From Hyparrhenia diplandra (taxonomy: Eukaryota > Streptophyta > Magnoliopsida > Poales > Poaceae), in contig JADLZK010007789.1 of the NCBI GenBank assembly GCA_015847255.1, forward strand, positions 1 through 64,000: a DNA stretch of 64,000 bases, written 5' to 3'. A model generated the notes under the pieces. It did no database searches and was not told the origin of the DNA. It worked only from the letters and a program-made list of their open reading frames with translations. Below are positions 36,127 to 47,900 of the stretch, piece by piece. Position 1 is the stretch's first letter. Each line of letters begins with the position of its first letter. The translations under genes were made by a program, and so were the position numbers.

Positions 36127-39100
36127 ATGCAGGTATGTTGCTACCGACTTGATTGATTGCTTATTTCGATGCAGTTGCTTGTGACTAAACTGGTTTATTT
36201 TGCTGCAAATTACATGAGTTTTGGGGACAAAGATTGCAGTTCTTGTTTTCCTCTCCTGTAATCTCTGTGCTTTGCTGTACTTGCGACGAGAAATCAGGAC
36301 GTCTTCCTCTTATTTCAGTCAATTGAAAAAAATAGATCGATGAGCCTGTCAAATTACAATCCAAGTGTCTATAGAGCTGTTTCTGTCCTCCTTTCCCCAA
36401 TTGTGCCTTAGGTGTTCTTCATGTTCCTTCAAGAAGCATGATGAGAACTGCCAAATCTGGTGCTTCAGAAGACAGCAGCTAACGTACAAACTGCATAGCC
36501 AGGGGAGTAGTTCCTGGCGTGAACAGCATTATGTTGGTTCTTGCAAGAAACCACAGCTGGGAATTTCGGGGAAAGCGGCCACCCCCTGCAGTATTATTAT
36601 TATAATATGCGCTATCCGCCAATTGTTTAGAAACAATCCCTGTCAGCTTAAGATTGCAGAATTGTACTTTTGTATCGAACAAAGTTGGTAGGTTTTTTTC
36701 TTTACGACTTCCTAGTCTGAATTCTGAACTAGGTACCCTTTTTCCACACCCCACAAGCAACCCAAAAAAACTCACCCATCTTTGGTGCCTAATTAACGTG
36801 CACTTTTCAATTCCTAAGTTTCAGCGAAGTGAAGCGCAGGCCAGGAAGGCATCGCTCGCCAAGTCTGTGCTAGCAGCCATCTCCGAGCTCATGTCGTCAG
36901 CAGAAGCCGTCGATGCCGAGCACGAGAACTTCATGGATGTCGGCAGCCACCTCCACCATGGAGCCCTGCCTGCAATCGACGAGGTGCCGAAGGAGGATCA
37001 GAGTTCCCCAACCAACACGCTGCACGCAATGGAGTATCTGGCTGCCAACGTCGACCTCGCCAAGGATCTCATCACGAGGTGCAGCGCGATCGCACAGCAG
37101 CTCATGGACGACGACCTCTTGGGCATAACCGAGGACTTGGACAAGGTCATTAAGAATATAGGAAATGAGCTCAACAGGATACCAGCGTCGACGTTGGAGA
37201 GCAGCAGGTTTGTGGAACCGGCGGTCAGTGGACAGCTTCAGGTTGTCAGGAACCGGCATAATCTGTCTGATCAGCATTCCTTTGATGCCTACTCGGAGGG
37301 AGATATGCCAATGGTTGTGGGCATTGAGAAGCGTAGAAGAAGAACACTGCATGACAGTGATATGCCGAGTCTGGTCGACTTCATGCAGGGAATGTACCAG
37401 GAGTCACATGAGCTTGGTGGTCAGTCATTCGGTTCACTCCCTGAAGTCGCGGAATATGTGGAGCCATTGTATGATTCTTTCTTCTGCCCTCTCACAAACA
37501 AGGTTATGGTTGATCCAGTGACAACGGAGAGTGGTGTGACTTACGACAGGAAAGCTATAGAGGACTACTTTGACAAGTTTACGGATGGCTCTGAACCTGT
37601 GATATGTCCTGTTACAAAGATGACAATGCAGAGCAAGACACTGAGGAGTAATCTTCCGTTGAAGAGCACAATTGCAGAATGGATTACAAGGAATGAAGCG
37701 ACGCGGATCAGGATCGCGCCGCGTACCGCACTCTCTATGGCAACTACGGAGGCTATGGTGCTTGAGGCCATACAAGAGCTGAAGGTGCTGGCTAGGCTGA
37801 GGAAAAAGAACAGGGATCATATGCACAGGATTGGCATCACCAAGTTCCTAGCACGTCTTCTGGACCACAAGGATGCACTTATTCGGTGTGACTCCCTCGA
37901 CCTCCTCTGCCTATTGGTTGAGGATGATGCAGGGAAGGTGTGTCTCTTTGTCATGTTTGATATTAATTTTTCCCAATCCTTGCACATTATAATGCTACTA
38001 TTGTACTGAAACTGTGCTGAAGTGCAGCTTCAACTCCTAATCATCTTGCATTTAAATATTTTTTCATGACATACAGGAAATCATAGCGAAAACCAAAGCC
38101 ATCTCAAGGACAATAAAGCTGCTATCCAGCAGTAGTACTGATGAAAGGCATGCATCTATCTCTTTCTTGGTAGAGCTTTCAAAATCAGAGTTACTGTTGG
38201 AGAACATTGGATCAACTGCTGGAAGCATACTGATCCTCACCACGATGAAGTTTAATAGCTCCTCTGATCCCATTGCCGCTGAGAAGGCTGGAGAAGTCCT
38301 GAAGAACCTAGAGAAATGCCCGAAGAATATCAAGTACATGGCTGAAAGTGGCTACATGGATCCTCTTGAAAGGCACCTAGTTGAAGGTAAGATCTGGCCT
38401 TTGTATATAGAAAAGAAATATTTCTTCCCTGTGTTAAGCTAACATAATGCCATTCTCTGTCTCTCTGCCTGCCTGTTAAAACTCTAAACCATAAATGAAT
38501 AATTTTAACATAACTTTCAAATCTCACCATGACACTACCTTGAGCTTACAATGACTTGAACACACAAAACAGGATCAGAAGATGTTCAGATGGAGATGGT
38601 GAGCTACCTCGGCGAGCTGGTCAGAAGCAGGAGATGACCATTGACATCGCTGGAAGCGCTTCAGAGATCCTCATCAAGATGGTGCACAGTGGCAATAGAG
38701 CAATTCGAAAGGCAGCCCTCGACGTGCTGGTTCAGATCTCGTCCCACCACCCCAACGGCAAAACGCTTGTGGACGCTGGTGCTGTCCCTGTCATGGTCAG
38801 GAGCTCTTCATCCGAAAGATTGACGATGAGCCTGTGGGCTCTAAGACAGAGGCTGCGGCTGTGCTAGCCAACATCGTCGAGTCGGGCTTGGATCCAGAGG
38901 CCATCACCGTCAACAAGGAAGGCCACGTCATCACGTCCAAGTACTCGGTATACAACTTTGCTCACATGCTCAAGTGTTCCATGCCTGACACCCTCAACCT
39001 AAGCATTGTGCGCGTGCTGCTCGCGCTGACCGCTCTCCCAAGCCTCTTGCCACGGTGGTCTCGGTCATGAAGGAGCAGAACAGCTGCCAGACTGTGATTG

Positions 39101-40209
39101 AGCTCATGGGCTCGCTGACAGAGTCACTTGTCATCGCCGCTATGAAGCTGCTTATCGCCTTGTCCCCGCAGATGGGGCACACCATTGCCGAAGCTCTGCA
39201 AGGCCCCGGGGCAGCCAGGGAAGCTTGTCAAGAGCATAGGCATGCACGGGCGGATCTCTGACCGGCACGCCATGTCGGCCACGCTCCTGGCGAAGCTGCC
39301 ATACCAGCACATTACTCTGAACCACGCGTTGATCAACCAGGGCGCTGTGGTGACCGTGCTAACCAAGATCGAGGAGATGCAGCGCGGCGAGACGCGGGTG
39401 AGCCGCCATTCAAAGGCGTATATGGAGGGCCTCGTGGGTGTGCTGGTCCGGCTAACGACGACGCTGTATGACCCTGACGTGCTCCTGGCTGCCATGGATC
39501 ACAACCTCACATCGGTGCTCGCAGACCTGGTGCGGTCCGCGGGCAGCGACGAGGTTCAGCGGCTCGCGGCGGTTGGTCTTGAGAACCTGAGCAGTCAGTC
39601 GCCCAACCTGTGCCAGGCCCCCGCCGAGCGGCGGCCGAAGAAGAAGAACATCCTCCGCCGCCTGCGCGAGGCGCACGCGGGCGGGTGCACGACAACCGGA
39701 AGGTTTGCCCGGTGCACCGTGGCGTGTGTTCCCCGTCCACCACGTTCTGCCTGGTGGAGGCCGGCGCGGTGGAGGGCCTCCTGGGCGTCCTGGAGAGCAG
39801 CGAGAACGGGCGCGTGGTGGAGGCCGCGCTCGGCGCGCTGTGCACGCTCATGGACGACGCCGTCGACGTGGCGAGCGGCGTGGCCGTGCTCGCGGAGCAC
39901 GACGCGGCGAGGCACGTGCTTCGTGCGCTGCGGCAGCGCCGCAACGACGGGAGGAGAGGAGGCGTCGGTGGCGGCGGAGGCGTTGGCGAGGCGGTGACTC
40001 GGAGGTGTTTCTGGGCGGTGGAGAGGTTCCTGGCTCACGGTGGCGATCGGTGCGTGAGGGAGGTCACCAGCGATCGGGCGCTGCCGAGCCTGCTGGTGAA
40101 CGCCTTCCATACGGGCGACGCCGCCACCAAGCAGGTGGCCGGGAGCGTGCTCCGGTGCCTGCACCGCATGCCGGATTACTCGGCAACCTACGAATCCGTC
40201 GAACTGTGA
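36127..40209 (+). CDS. U-box/armadillo-repeat E3 ubiquitin ligase (PUB family)
   Basis: Exons: 36127-36132 (start MQ, tentative), 36825-37937, 38077-38386, 38573-40209, with GT/AG borders. The product would be about 1,010 residues. The N-terminal part (AVDAEHENFMDVGSHLHHGA) is helical. The U-box at about residues 216-290 (YDSFFCPLTNKVMVDPVTTE, SGVTYDRKAIEDYF, ICPVTKMTMQSKTLRSNLPL) recruits the E2 enzyme. The rest is armadillo-type repeats (LARLLDHKDALIRCDSLDLL, CLLVEDDAG) that normally bind substrates; the protein ends HRMPDYSATYESVEL. It resembles the grass PUB42-45-type proteins; substrate and process are unknown. Exon 2 is clean, but the last exon has five one- or two-base frame changes near 38621, 38798, 39038, 39187 and 39688. 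Protein similarity is continuous through all of them, which favours sequence error over decay. The start could lie further upstream, since the frame stays open there. Confidence 0.88.
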
Positions 40210-41450
40210 CCAGCAAAAGCACATGATGCATGTGCACGTCTTTTGAATACCAAGCTTGCGCGTCTTGGTTTGTTTGTAATATGGTTTGATGATGTATTGT
40301 TTGGTTGTAGCTAAAGGAAAATAGAAAAAGGAAAAACTGAGGATGCAGTGTCATGTAATGTAAGTATAACCAAAGATTATTATAGCAAGGGAAGATGATA
40401 GTCTTTTGATTCTTCTTACAACTTCGTGAGTGTGTTCACTAGTTCTTCTTTTAGGGACCGTGATCAGTTCAGTAGATTTTGACAAGGGTGTCTACCAAAA
40501 TCACCACCAGATAAGTATGTAATTTTGATGATTTGTTTTGCACATGCCTGTCTAGCATTTTCTTTGTATAACTAGCAAATATCTTCAAAAAAATTATGCT
40601 CAAAAATATATCTGCAACGTGAGCGGCAAAAAGCGCACAGCTGATTCTCTTTTTCGTTGGAAAACAACTCAGACTTTCCGTTGTTTCTCATACTTTCAGA
40701 AGCTAGACGACTAGTAGTACACTGGACGAGGAAATTGTTACCAGAAACAACACTAACCTTCACTACTATAGAATTCTTAACCGTGGTGAGCAAGTGTAAC
40801 CGCCGTGGTTGCAAGTTCACGGTTAATCCTAGTTGCGGGGGCTGCTCAAATTCAACGACAGCTTCGGCAAGCAAATATACACGGTATATTTATACGTAGA
40901 TGCATATATGATTACATGAAAATGGAGGCACGACGGAGCCCCCGTGAGGTCGACACCGGGGCAACTGAAAGTGGGCTTGGGCGACGACGACGACGTCAGG
41001 CGTGGTCCAATCACGGCGACCCCTCCAAGGCAGCGAGCGACGCGCACGCACCTCGGGGACACGGCACGAGCCTGCTGTCTGTCTGTCCTTTTGCTCTCAC
41101 CGATCGAACCATTCGAATCGCTGGGGCGGGTTTCACGCCGTTGATCCAAGACGACGATATACGACGGGATCGAGGAGAAAGACGAAGGGGACGGGACGTT
41201 GGCACCTCGGTCGCTCACTGTCCCCGCCGTTCTTGGTCCTTTTCACACCAGGCGATGAGCGAGCAAGTACTGTACGTCGTGCCGACACTACATATCATAG
41301 CAGCAGCTGTGCTTTTTGGCAATTTCCTGAGAACGTGACTGACGCGCACAACCAGGAGAATCTTTGTTGCCGAAGCTAGCGTTTTTTTTTTGTCCCGTGG
41401 TTTTTTGTATAAAACAGAACGAAAATGTAAAAAAACTGCAAAAACAAGAT
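40210..41450. other. U-box gene 3' flank, otherwise empty
   Basis: The first few hundred bases should be the 3' UTR. Beyond about 40.6 kb I see no conserved gene or element up to the tRNA. The overlapping frames at 40.8-41.4 kb lie on both strands and show no family features. Confidence 0.45.
41440..41444 (-). terminator. Pol III terminator of the initiator tRNA
   Basis: A run of five T on the minus strand lies 6 nt past the tRNA 3' end, as expected for RNA polymerase III termination. Confidence 0.7.
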
Positions 41451-41523
41451 TATCAGAGCCAGGTTTCGATCCTGGGACCTGTGGGTTATGGGCCCACCAC
41501 GCTTCCCGCTGCGCCACTCTGAT
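41451..41523 (-). tRNA. Initiator tRNA-Met (CAT)
   Basis: The minus strand folds as a cloverleaf: acceptor stem ATCAGAG/CTCTGAT with discriminator A, anticodon arm GTGGGCCCATAACCCAC with loop anticodon CAT, and T arm CCAGGATCGAAACCTGG. The A1-U72 pair, three consecutive G-C pairs above the anticodon loop, and GATCGAAAC instead of GTTCGAAUC are marks of the eukaryotic initiator. The D arm reads GCGCAGCGGGAAGCG; the canonical plant initiator has two Gs, not three, at that point, so this copy is one base longer (73 nt without CCA). There is no intron and no encoded CCA. Confidence 0.95.
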
Positions 41524-42577
41524 GGCTGTGATAAGTCCTAGAATTAAACATGGTTAGTGTATAACGCTCTGGAGTGCATAAACAAATGGTAAAAATAAGA
41601 GCATATATGTATCAATAATCTATCCCACTAATTAGAGATGCATACTTGGATCCGATATGAATGAATATTGCTCATATCATATTTGTTCTTATATTTTCCT
41701 TATTAAGAGCCAGAGTACATATAAGCTACATTTGAATAGGTCATGAGTATTTTTTCGAATATTAAAGAAAAGTGTTGGACAGAGTATCATTAGCTGTGGG
41801 TGCAAAGAAACAAAGGAGGAGACCCCAACTCGAATGGATGGCTTGCAACGGCTCCAAGAGCTAGTTTTCTTCATTTTATATTTAAAATTAAGTTATAGGA
41901 CAAGCTATACTATCAAGGGAATACTGATAGTTGTCTGGGTGGAACTAAGTGCTCAAAACACCTTATACAAGTGAAATCATTCTTGAATTCCATTATGTTA
42001 GGGCCAATGTGGAACCTCCGTGCCTTAGTGCAGAGGCTCCGAGGTTTGACTGACCCGACAATTTAGTAGGTAACACGGGACGTATTCATACATCTCTCCT
42101 TCACCCCAATGGTCGTCTTCTTCCTCATTCACTCTGCTTCGCAACTAAAGCACTCTCTCTCTCTCTCTCTCTCTAGCTTCGTGCTCCCAAACTCCCTTGC
42201 TCAAAATCTCTATGATTCCTTGAGGTATTTGGCTTGGAGAGTGTGCAAGAATATCCTTCTACTCCGTTCTTGTACAGGTGGTGAAGCCCTAGCTGCTTGG
42301 TGTGTATGTTATTCTTGGAACTTTGCCTCCTAGATGGCTAGCGGTCGCCCGGTAGCTCCCAATCTATCGTGGTTGAGCACCAGGACGTTTGTATTACCCT
42401 TTGTAACTTAGTGAAACCCTCTGACCTATTGCCCTGTTTATAGGTTGAAGCAAAGGAGCGATTTGAAAGAGACTCCGTAGCCTTTGTGTTAACCTCAATA
42501 ACGTGGGACGTCGACAAGCCTTTGTGGCGAGTTAAACCACGGGACAAATCCTCGTGTCTCTTGTATTTGTGATTGTT
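41524..42577. other. AT-rich intergenic DNA
   Basis: No supported gene lies between the tRNA and the LINE fragment. A CT microsatellite is present at 42153-42174. Confidence 0.45.
42153..42174. repeat. (CT)11 microsatellite
   Basis: Eleven uninterrupted CT units. Confidence 0.95.
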
Positions 42578-43735
42578 GTTACTATTTTTTGAGGGGAAAC
42601 AGAAGGGGCAGGGTGCCCCCTACTGGGCTTTTATTGAAAATTTAAGAAACCAGTCTTACAACAGAGTTTCGGGAAACATAAAAAGTTACAAAGAAAATAA
42701 AAAGATTACACAAAGTTGTCTAGCCATTGAAGAACTGCCGGTAAGGAGGAGGGTTTTGCTCTTTGGATAACCAAGGTAAATTCAGTCTTGAAAATCAACT
42801 TGCAGCGACGGACTGAAGCAGGAACGCCCTTGAAAATGAGATCATTACGAAGCATCCAAATGACCCAGCACATAGTTATGGCAATTTCCAAAAAGAATGG
42901 TAGCCTCAACTGGATTTTTTAAAGGCTTCAATTATTTCAATGGTGGAGCAATTTGAAGGCACCAGGAGTCCCAAAGTGTTCTAGCAGGCCAAAGCTAGAG
43001 GGCAATCAAAGAAGAGATGATGAAGTGATTCATCCCAGTTTTGAATACAATGTACACAACTAATATATAGATGAAACATGTTCCTTCTTCAGTAAAAGCC
43101 AAAAAAAACTTTCCTTTTATTTTGGCAAGAGGATTTTCCATACCCATTTAAAAATTGGGTGAGTTTGGGAACTTCCATTAAGTTTTCTATAAATTATCAA
43201 CCTCTTGAGAGAGATGTAGATTCTGAAGGGATAAGGAGAAATATTGGAATTGATCATAGGCTTCAATTGATAGAGGAAGATGGAAAAGAGAGATGAGAGT
43301 TACTGTTGACTTTGCTTGATGTACCGAGACTAGCTCATTTTTGGCATATGAACAGAGCTGTGGATAGCGAAGATTTAGAGCAGAATCATCCCAAGTGTCA
43401 TACCAGAGGAAACAACTACGGCCATCATGAATTACCCCTGAGGCTAAATCTTTAAACTTGGGTAAGAGTTTAAGGATGTCTCTCCACCAAAAAAGATCGT
43501 CTGAAATTATTGTGTACCCGAGCAAGAGTGCCATTACTGTAATATCTATCCCACATCGTCAAATGTACCCAGGGAACATCCACTTTGTTAAAGAATTTAT
43601 GTAGATGCTCCAGAAACAAGCTGTCATTCTGAGTTTGCAGATCAAGGACTTGTGATTTGAATTGATTGTTAGGGTTTGCATCTGATCTACGAGTTCTCCA
43701 ACTTCTGGGCCGGTCCAATCAACGGTTTGGATAGC
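42578..43735 (-). mobile_element. 5'-truncated LINE, C-terminal ORF2 remnant
   Basis: On the minus strand, broken frames read DSLFLEHLHKFFNKVDVPWV, FWWRDILKLLPKFKDLASGV and GRSCFLWYDTWDDSALNLRY. These follow the order seen downstream of the reverse transcriptase in plant L1-type LINEs (the zf-RVT region). Further on come CCVHCIQNWDESLHHLFFDC-type Cys/His spacing and MLRNDLIFKG, also typical of LINE C-termini. The 3' end, marked by a short T-run on the plus strand at about 42578, is present, while endonuclease and RT domains are missing. This is the usual result of incomplete reverse transcription. Many indels and stops are present. Confidence 0.7.
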
Positions 43736-44009
43736 TCAACACACCCAGGAAGGCAGTATTCGATCTATTTTTATTCATTAAATTCCACAGTAGATCGATT
43801 TATTATACTCTGATTCCCGTAGGCTCCGCCGCGCTCAACCCCGAAACCTCTGCGCCCAGGTCGAGGCTTCGTAATCTGACTGTTTTCAGGGAGTTGTTTA
43901 AATTTCAGAAAAAAGACACGGTCATCCCCCCTCTAGGCCACTTGCCAGTTATCTCCTCTGCAAAATCAAGTGATGCTGGGCTGGGTTTGCAAGAAAACAA
44001 TAACATCTA

Positions 44010-44264
44010 CTCCTTCGTCTCCTGAATATAGTGTTACTTTCCAAGAAGTCAATCAAGTTTTATTTCGACTAAATTTATAAAACATATAGTATCAATATTT
44101 ATGTTTCCAAATAAATTAACTGTGAAAATATAAGGTACGATTAATCTTAGGATACTTATTCAATATCATAAGTTCATAACTATTTATATTTTATAAAATT
44201 TGATAAAATCTAAATTGATTGACTTCTTTCGAATGGAATGTGTACTGTTTTGAGACAGATGGAG
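44010..44264. mobile_element. Stowaway-like MITE
   Basis: A 255-bp element flanked by TA. The left end CTCCTTCGTCTCCTGAATAT pairs imperfectly with the right end CTGTTTTGAGACAGATGGAG. Just inside, AAGAAGTCAATCAA and TTGATTGACTTCTT are also inverted. Confidence 0.7.
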
Positions 44265-45365
44265 TACTTGAAGAAAATAATCGAAGCAAGGTCTCCAAAT
44301 CAAACTTCAATCTTCACGATCTGGCAGCCAGACTTGAGACTACAAGTATCGAACTGGAGACGTTTTGGCCAAAATCAACAAGTGAAAATCACAGGTAACG
44401 GTGATATCAGCTTTCACCCTTATCGATCGCAATGTTCTTGGCCAGTATCAGCTCAGCTCAGCGTCCGGATCCAAAGGTAGCACTGGGATAAGATTTGCCT
44501 GTCTTCGAAAGGTGACGGCTGGTGTCGTCGTCGTAGTACGGCTGCGCGACCAGGCCTTGATCATAGAGGAGAGTCGTCCAACGACCTGTAATGACTTTAG
44601 TTACTTTCCAAAGGCCGGGGTGCGCAGTGCGCTAAGGTGCGCAATGTATGAACTCGTTGTCTCACTCCCATTTGCAAAATCATGCACGACTTACTCCCTG
44701 GCTGTTACCACTCAGCACATCTTGATCTGACTCGTCTCCACAGCTGTATCCGGCGAAGGAGAGGCCTTTTAATTTGTCAGTTCCTGACGATATCTGGACG
44801 TGCTCATGATGTTGGGCCCTGTCCGGGTGATTAGATGTGATGAAAGGATCAATACCACTATGTAATGTATCATGTATGGTGAGGGTTTTCCGTGCAGCAA
44901 TTGATGTTTAATTGACAGCACAAGAAAAGTTGCAAATAATAGTCTCAGGGTGCATATTCCACCGGAGGGCGCCGGCTCACAGCCTCCAGATTCAACGATC
45001 GCAAAAAGGTTCCATACCCACGTTGAGGGCATTGTCCCACAACACAAGCGTGAGGTGGTAAGCATACTCATTCCCTACAGCCGCCGATAGTCGTCGCCGC
45101 GTTTTCGTCGCACACTTGTTTTATACTTAGTACACCGCTCTAAGCTCTACCGTTGTAGCCGGTGCCTTGTGTCAGTGTTTCGCCTACTTGCCCTCCCTGA
45201 CAATTCGCCATGAGGGCGTCTAGGATGTAATCGAATTTTTCCACTTCTCTAAATGCAAAACATGCACAAGCCCGGTTTCGAAAAAATGGTGCATATTCCA
45301 GTATTAACTAATAAATACTCTTTTACCATTATAGGATTCATTGTAAAAAGAAAATTGTCATCATG
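44265..45365. other. Intergenic DNA with no supported gene
   Basis: I see no gene or element with clear borders between the MITE and the LTR that starts at 45366. Confidence 0.4.
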
Positions 45366-45890
45366 TGTCACAACCACGTTGCGGGGGCAGCAGCGGCGAC
45401 GGGGGTGGCGGCGCTGGGAAGGGCGGCTGCCCTAGGGCAGCAGCCGTGCGGGGGGGGGGGGCGGCGGCGTGTGGCGGGGGAGGAGGAGGGGGCGGCGGCG
45501 GCGGCGCTGCGCCGGAGAGCTGGAAAGCTGGAATGTTTTTCTTTTTTTGCTTGCCCCTAAAAAGATTACATCTCCCTTGTTTATATAGCCCTCCTATGGG
45601 CCTTGTATCTCAAACAATCTCTCGAAAGTTTCATTATATTTCGGAATACCTTTTACAAGCAATCTCTTATTTTTTTTTTTCTAATAGGAGACTCTCTTAT
45701 AGATCGAGAATATCTCCTTGACACCAAAAGTCCTAATCCTAATACGATTCGATGATGGCGTGGAGCGAGGGAGAGAGGGGGGGGTGGCGGCAGCCCCTCC
45801 CCCACGCCACACGCCCCACCTTTAGGGGTCGGCTGCGCCGGCTGGGCCGCCCGGGCCTCCTCTGGGCCAGCCCAATACTGTACTGTGACA
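45366..45890 (-). repeat. LTR with TGTCACA/TGTGACA ends
   Basis: The two ends are perfect 7-bp inverted repeats that begin TG and end CA. The interior has a GC-rich block (45.38-45.53 kb) and an AT-rich part with TTTATATAGCC. The flanking pentanucleotide TCATG (45361-45365) is a candidate target duplication without a visible partner. Confidence 0.6.
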
Positions 45891-47464
45891 CCTCCCCACA
45901 GTTTGACGAGGCAACGCGTCCCCGCATCACCCAACCCACCAGTTAGGTGAAAGAGCTGAAGTGACGTGGGAGGGCGAGTTAACGGGACCGTAGCGTAGCC
46001 AGAGCTGACCCATCCTGTCGTTAAAGTCGTTGACGGCCGAATAGGAGTCGTCGTCGAAGTCGAAGTGCAGGTCACCGAAGAAGATGCTGAACTTGTAGCT
46101 CAGAGGGGGGTGTACCAGTGGCTTGGCCACCCTTGCTGACTTCATGATGGCGTTGCTCAGGACGATGGTCATCTCAATAGTCTGCTAGCAAACCGGCGGT
46201 GCAGGGATGGAGTAGGTCATAGGAACAGACACCTGAGCAAGGATCTTCCTACAGAAGACGTGAAGGATCGACGTGGCCGGTGTAGAGGTCAGGTGGAATA
46301 GGCGCCCGTAGAGGAGGTCGCTCGCTGTCGTCACCTCTTGCCCGAACTGGGGGGCGCCTACACTGGGGCCATCGATGGAGATGTTGTCGATGTGCATGAA
46401 CTCTTGCCTGTTGTTGTCGAAGAGAAGCACCATGACGTTATCCAACTTGATGCTCGGGCGTTCCAACAAGAGAAGGATGCTTGCTGGAAAATCCTGCTCC
46501 TCTAGCGGTGTCGTCGGAAGGTGGAATCCCACTGCAACGCTATGCTGGGAGACTCCCTTCTCCAAGAGAATGTCCTGAAGTAGAGCTGAGGCTGCTGGAA
46601 CATAGTAGCGGTGAAAGTACAGTGACGATGCCACCGTAGAGGGTCCACTCTAGTCTTGTCGATGTCGTGGTGTCGAGTTTATGTTGCGGTTGTGGTGAAG
46701 CTAGATGGCGCCGGTGATGATGGCCATCTACTGGTTCATTGAGGCACCAAAGGCGAAGCTCAGCGAGGGCATCCCATGTTGCTCGATGGTCGTCAAACAT
46801 CTCCATCGCTGTTGCCAGCGTGGGTGCTCAACCACCCTAGCATCCCAGCGTCTTGTCGATGTCCGTGTCGATGTTTATGACATTGCCGTTGTTGTAGCCG
46901 AAGTCGTGGAAGCTGGCCACTTTACGTGGTGGCGCCTCCTGGTGCTGGTCGTCGTACTGACACGCGAGATCAATCGCCTCGTGCATCATGCGCGGCTCCG
47001 CCCGTGAGGACCTCGCGGAGAGCTTTGCATAGCCTGCCATGAAGAGGTGGACGCGATGCAGCAGGCTCTCTAGGTCCAAAGTGCGTAGCGTACTCGTGGA
47101 AGGCGTCGATGTAGTCGTCCAAGATCCCGTCTTGCGCCGGTGGTGCAAGATCACCCTAAAAGATTACATCTCCCTTGGTGTCGTTTGTGATGGGTGGCCC
47201 AAACTCGCGCCATAGGTAGCGAGAAGACCTCGTCAACCATCTCGGGCCTCCTCTTGGACAGCTTGCGATGTACCAAAGCTACCCCAGCACGGGATGGAAA
47301 TAGCCTGTTAGATGGAAAGCTGCATACCGTGCGTGGAACTCTGGATCAATCTCAGGCTGGAGCTCAAAGAATATCCTCATCTTGCTCAGCCAGAGCTCAG
47401 GATTGTCACTGCCATCATACCGGGGCCTCCAAATTTCGAATCTAGATAGATTTTGCAGCTGCAT
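45366..47464 (-). mobile_element. LTR retrotransposon remnant: 3' LTR, PPT and gag
   Basis: A 525-bp LTR (45366-45890) has TGTCACA/TGTGACA termini. On the minus strand the purine tract CTGTGGGGAGG lies directly before it, the place of a polypurine tract for a minus-strand element. At 46837-47464 the minus strand encodes gag-like pieces: FEIWRPRYDGSDNPELWLSK, FFELQPEIDPEFHARYAAFH, then FMAGYAKLSARSSRAEPRMM. Between gag and the LTR there is only about 1.3 kb, with an unassigned frame at 46185-46634 (SIKLDNVMVLLFDNNRQEFM) and no protease, RT, RNase H or integrase. No 5' LTR is found before the plastid-like DNA at 47.9 kb. It is either a non-autonomous gag-only element or a deletion derivative of a Ty3-type element. 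Confidence 0.6.
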
Positions 47465-47900
47465 GATTTATTCGAAGACTATAGAAAAAGTAAGATTCGA
47501 GAAGAATATGGTCCTTGAGTTCCCTTTACTGAACTATTTTCCTTTTCATTTTTGTTTCAAATTGGTTAGGGACCCTTTTACCTTGGAAAATTATAGAGTT
47601 ACCCACGGGGACTTAGCGACATCATCTACATATTTTCATGCTGGGCTTAGCAAAAAAATAAAAATAAAAATAAAATAAAAAATAAAAATGGTTAAGTTAT
47701 TTAAAAATATATTTAACCAACCCCAATCCTTTTCCCTGTTAACATCCTAGAAGGTTTCACAAAACATTGTCAATTAGTTTTTTACTTTTCAAAAGTATTA
47801 TGGCTGATGGATTACTCGTTGTTGTCTTTATCTAATTTATGAGGTTTTTTTATTCCTAAGTTAGAGTCATTATCTAATAATAATCTCTTTATTGTCTTTT

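Noticed and set aside
47465..47680. Extension of the rpoC2 insertion upstream
   Set aside because: A short stretch (about 47470-47505) resembles rpoC2-like charged repeats of grasses, but the next 170 bp could not be placed, so it was left out of the feature.
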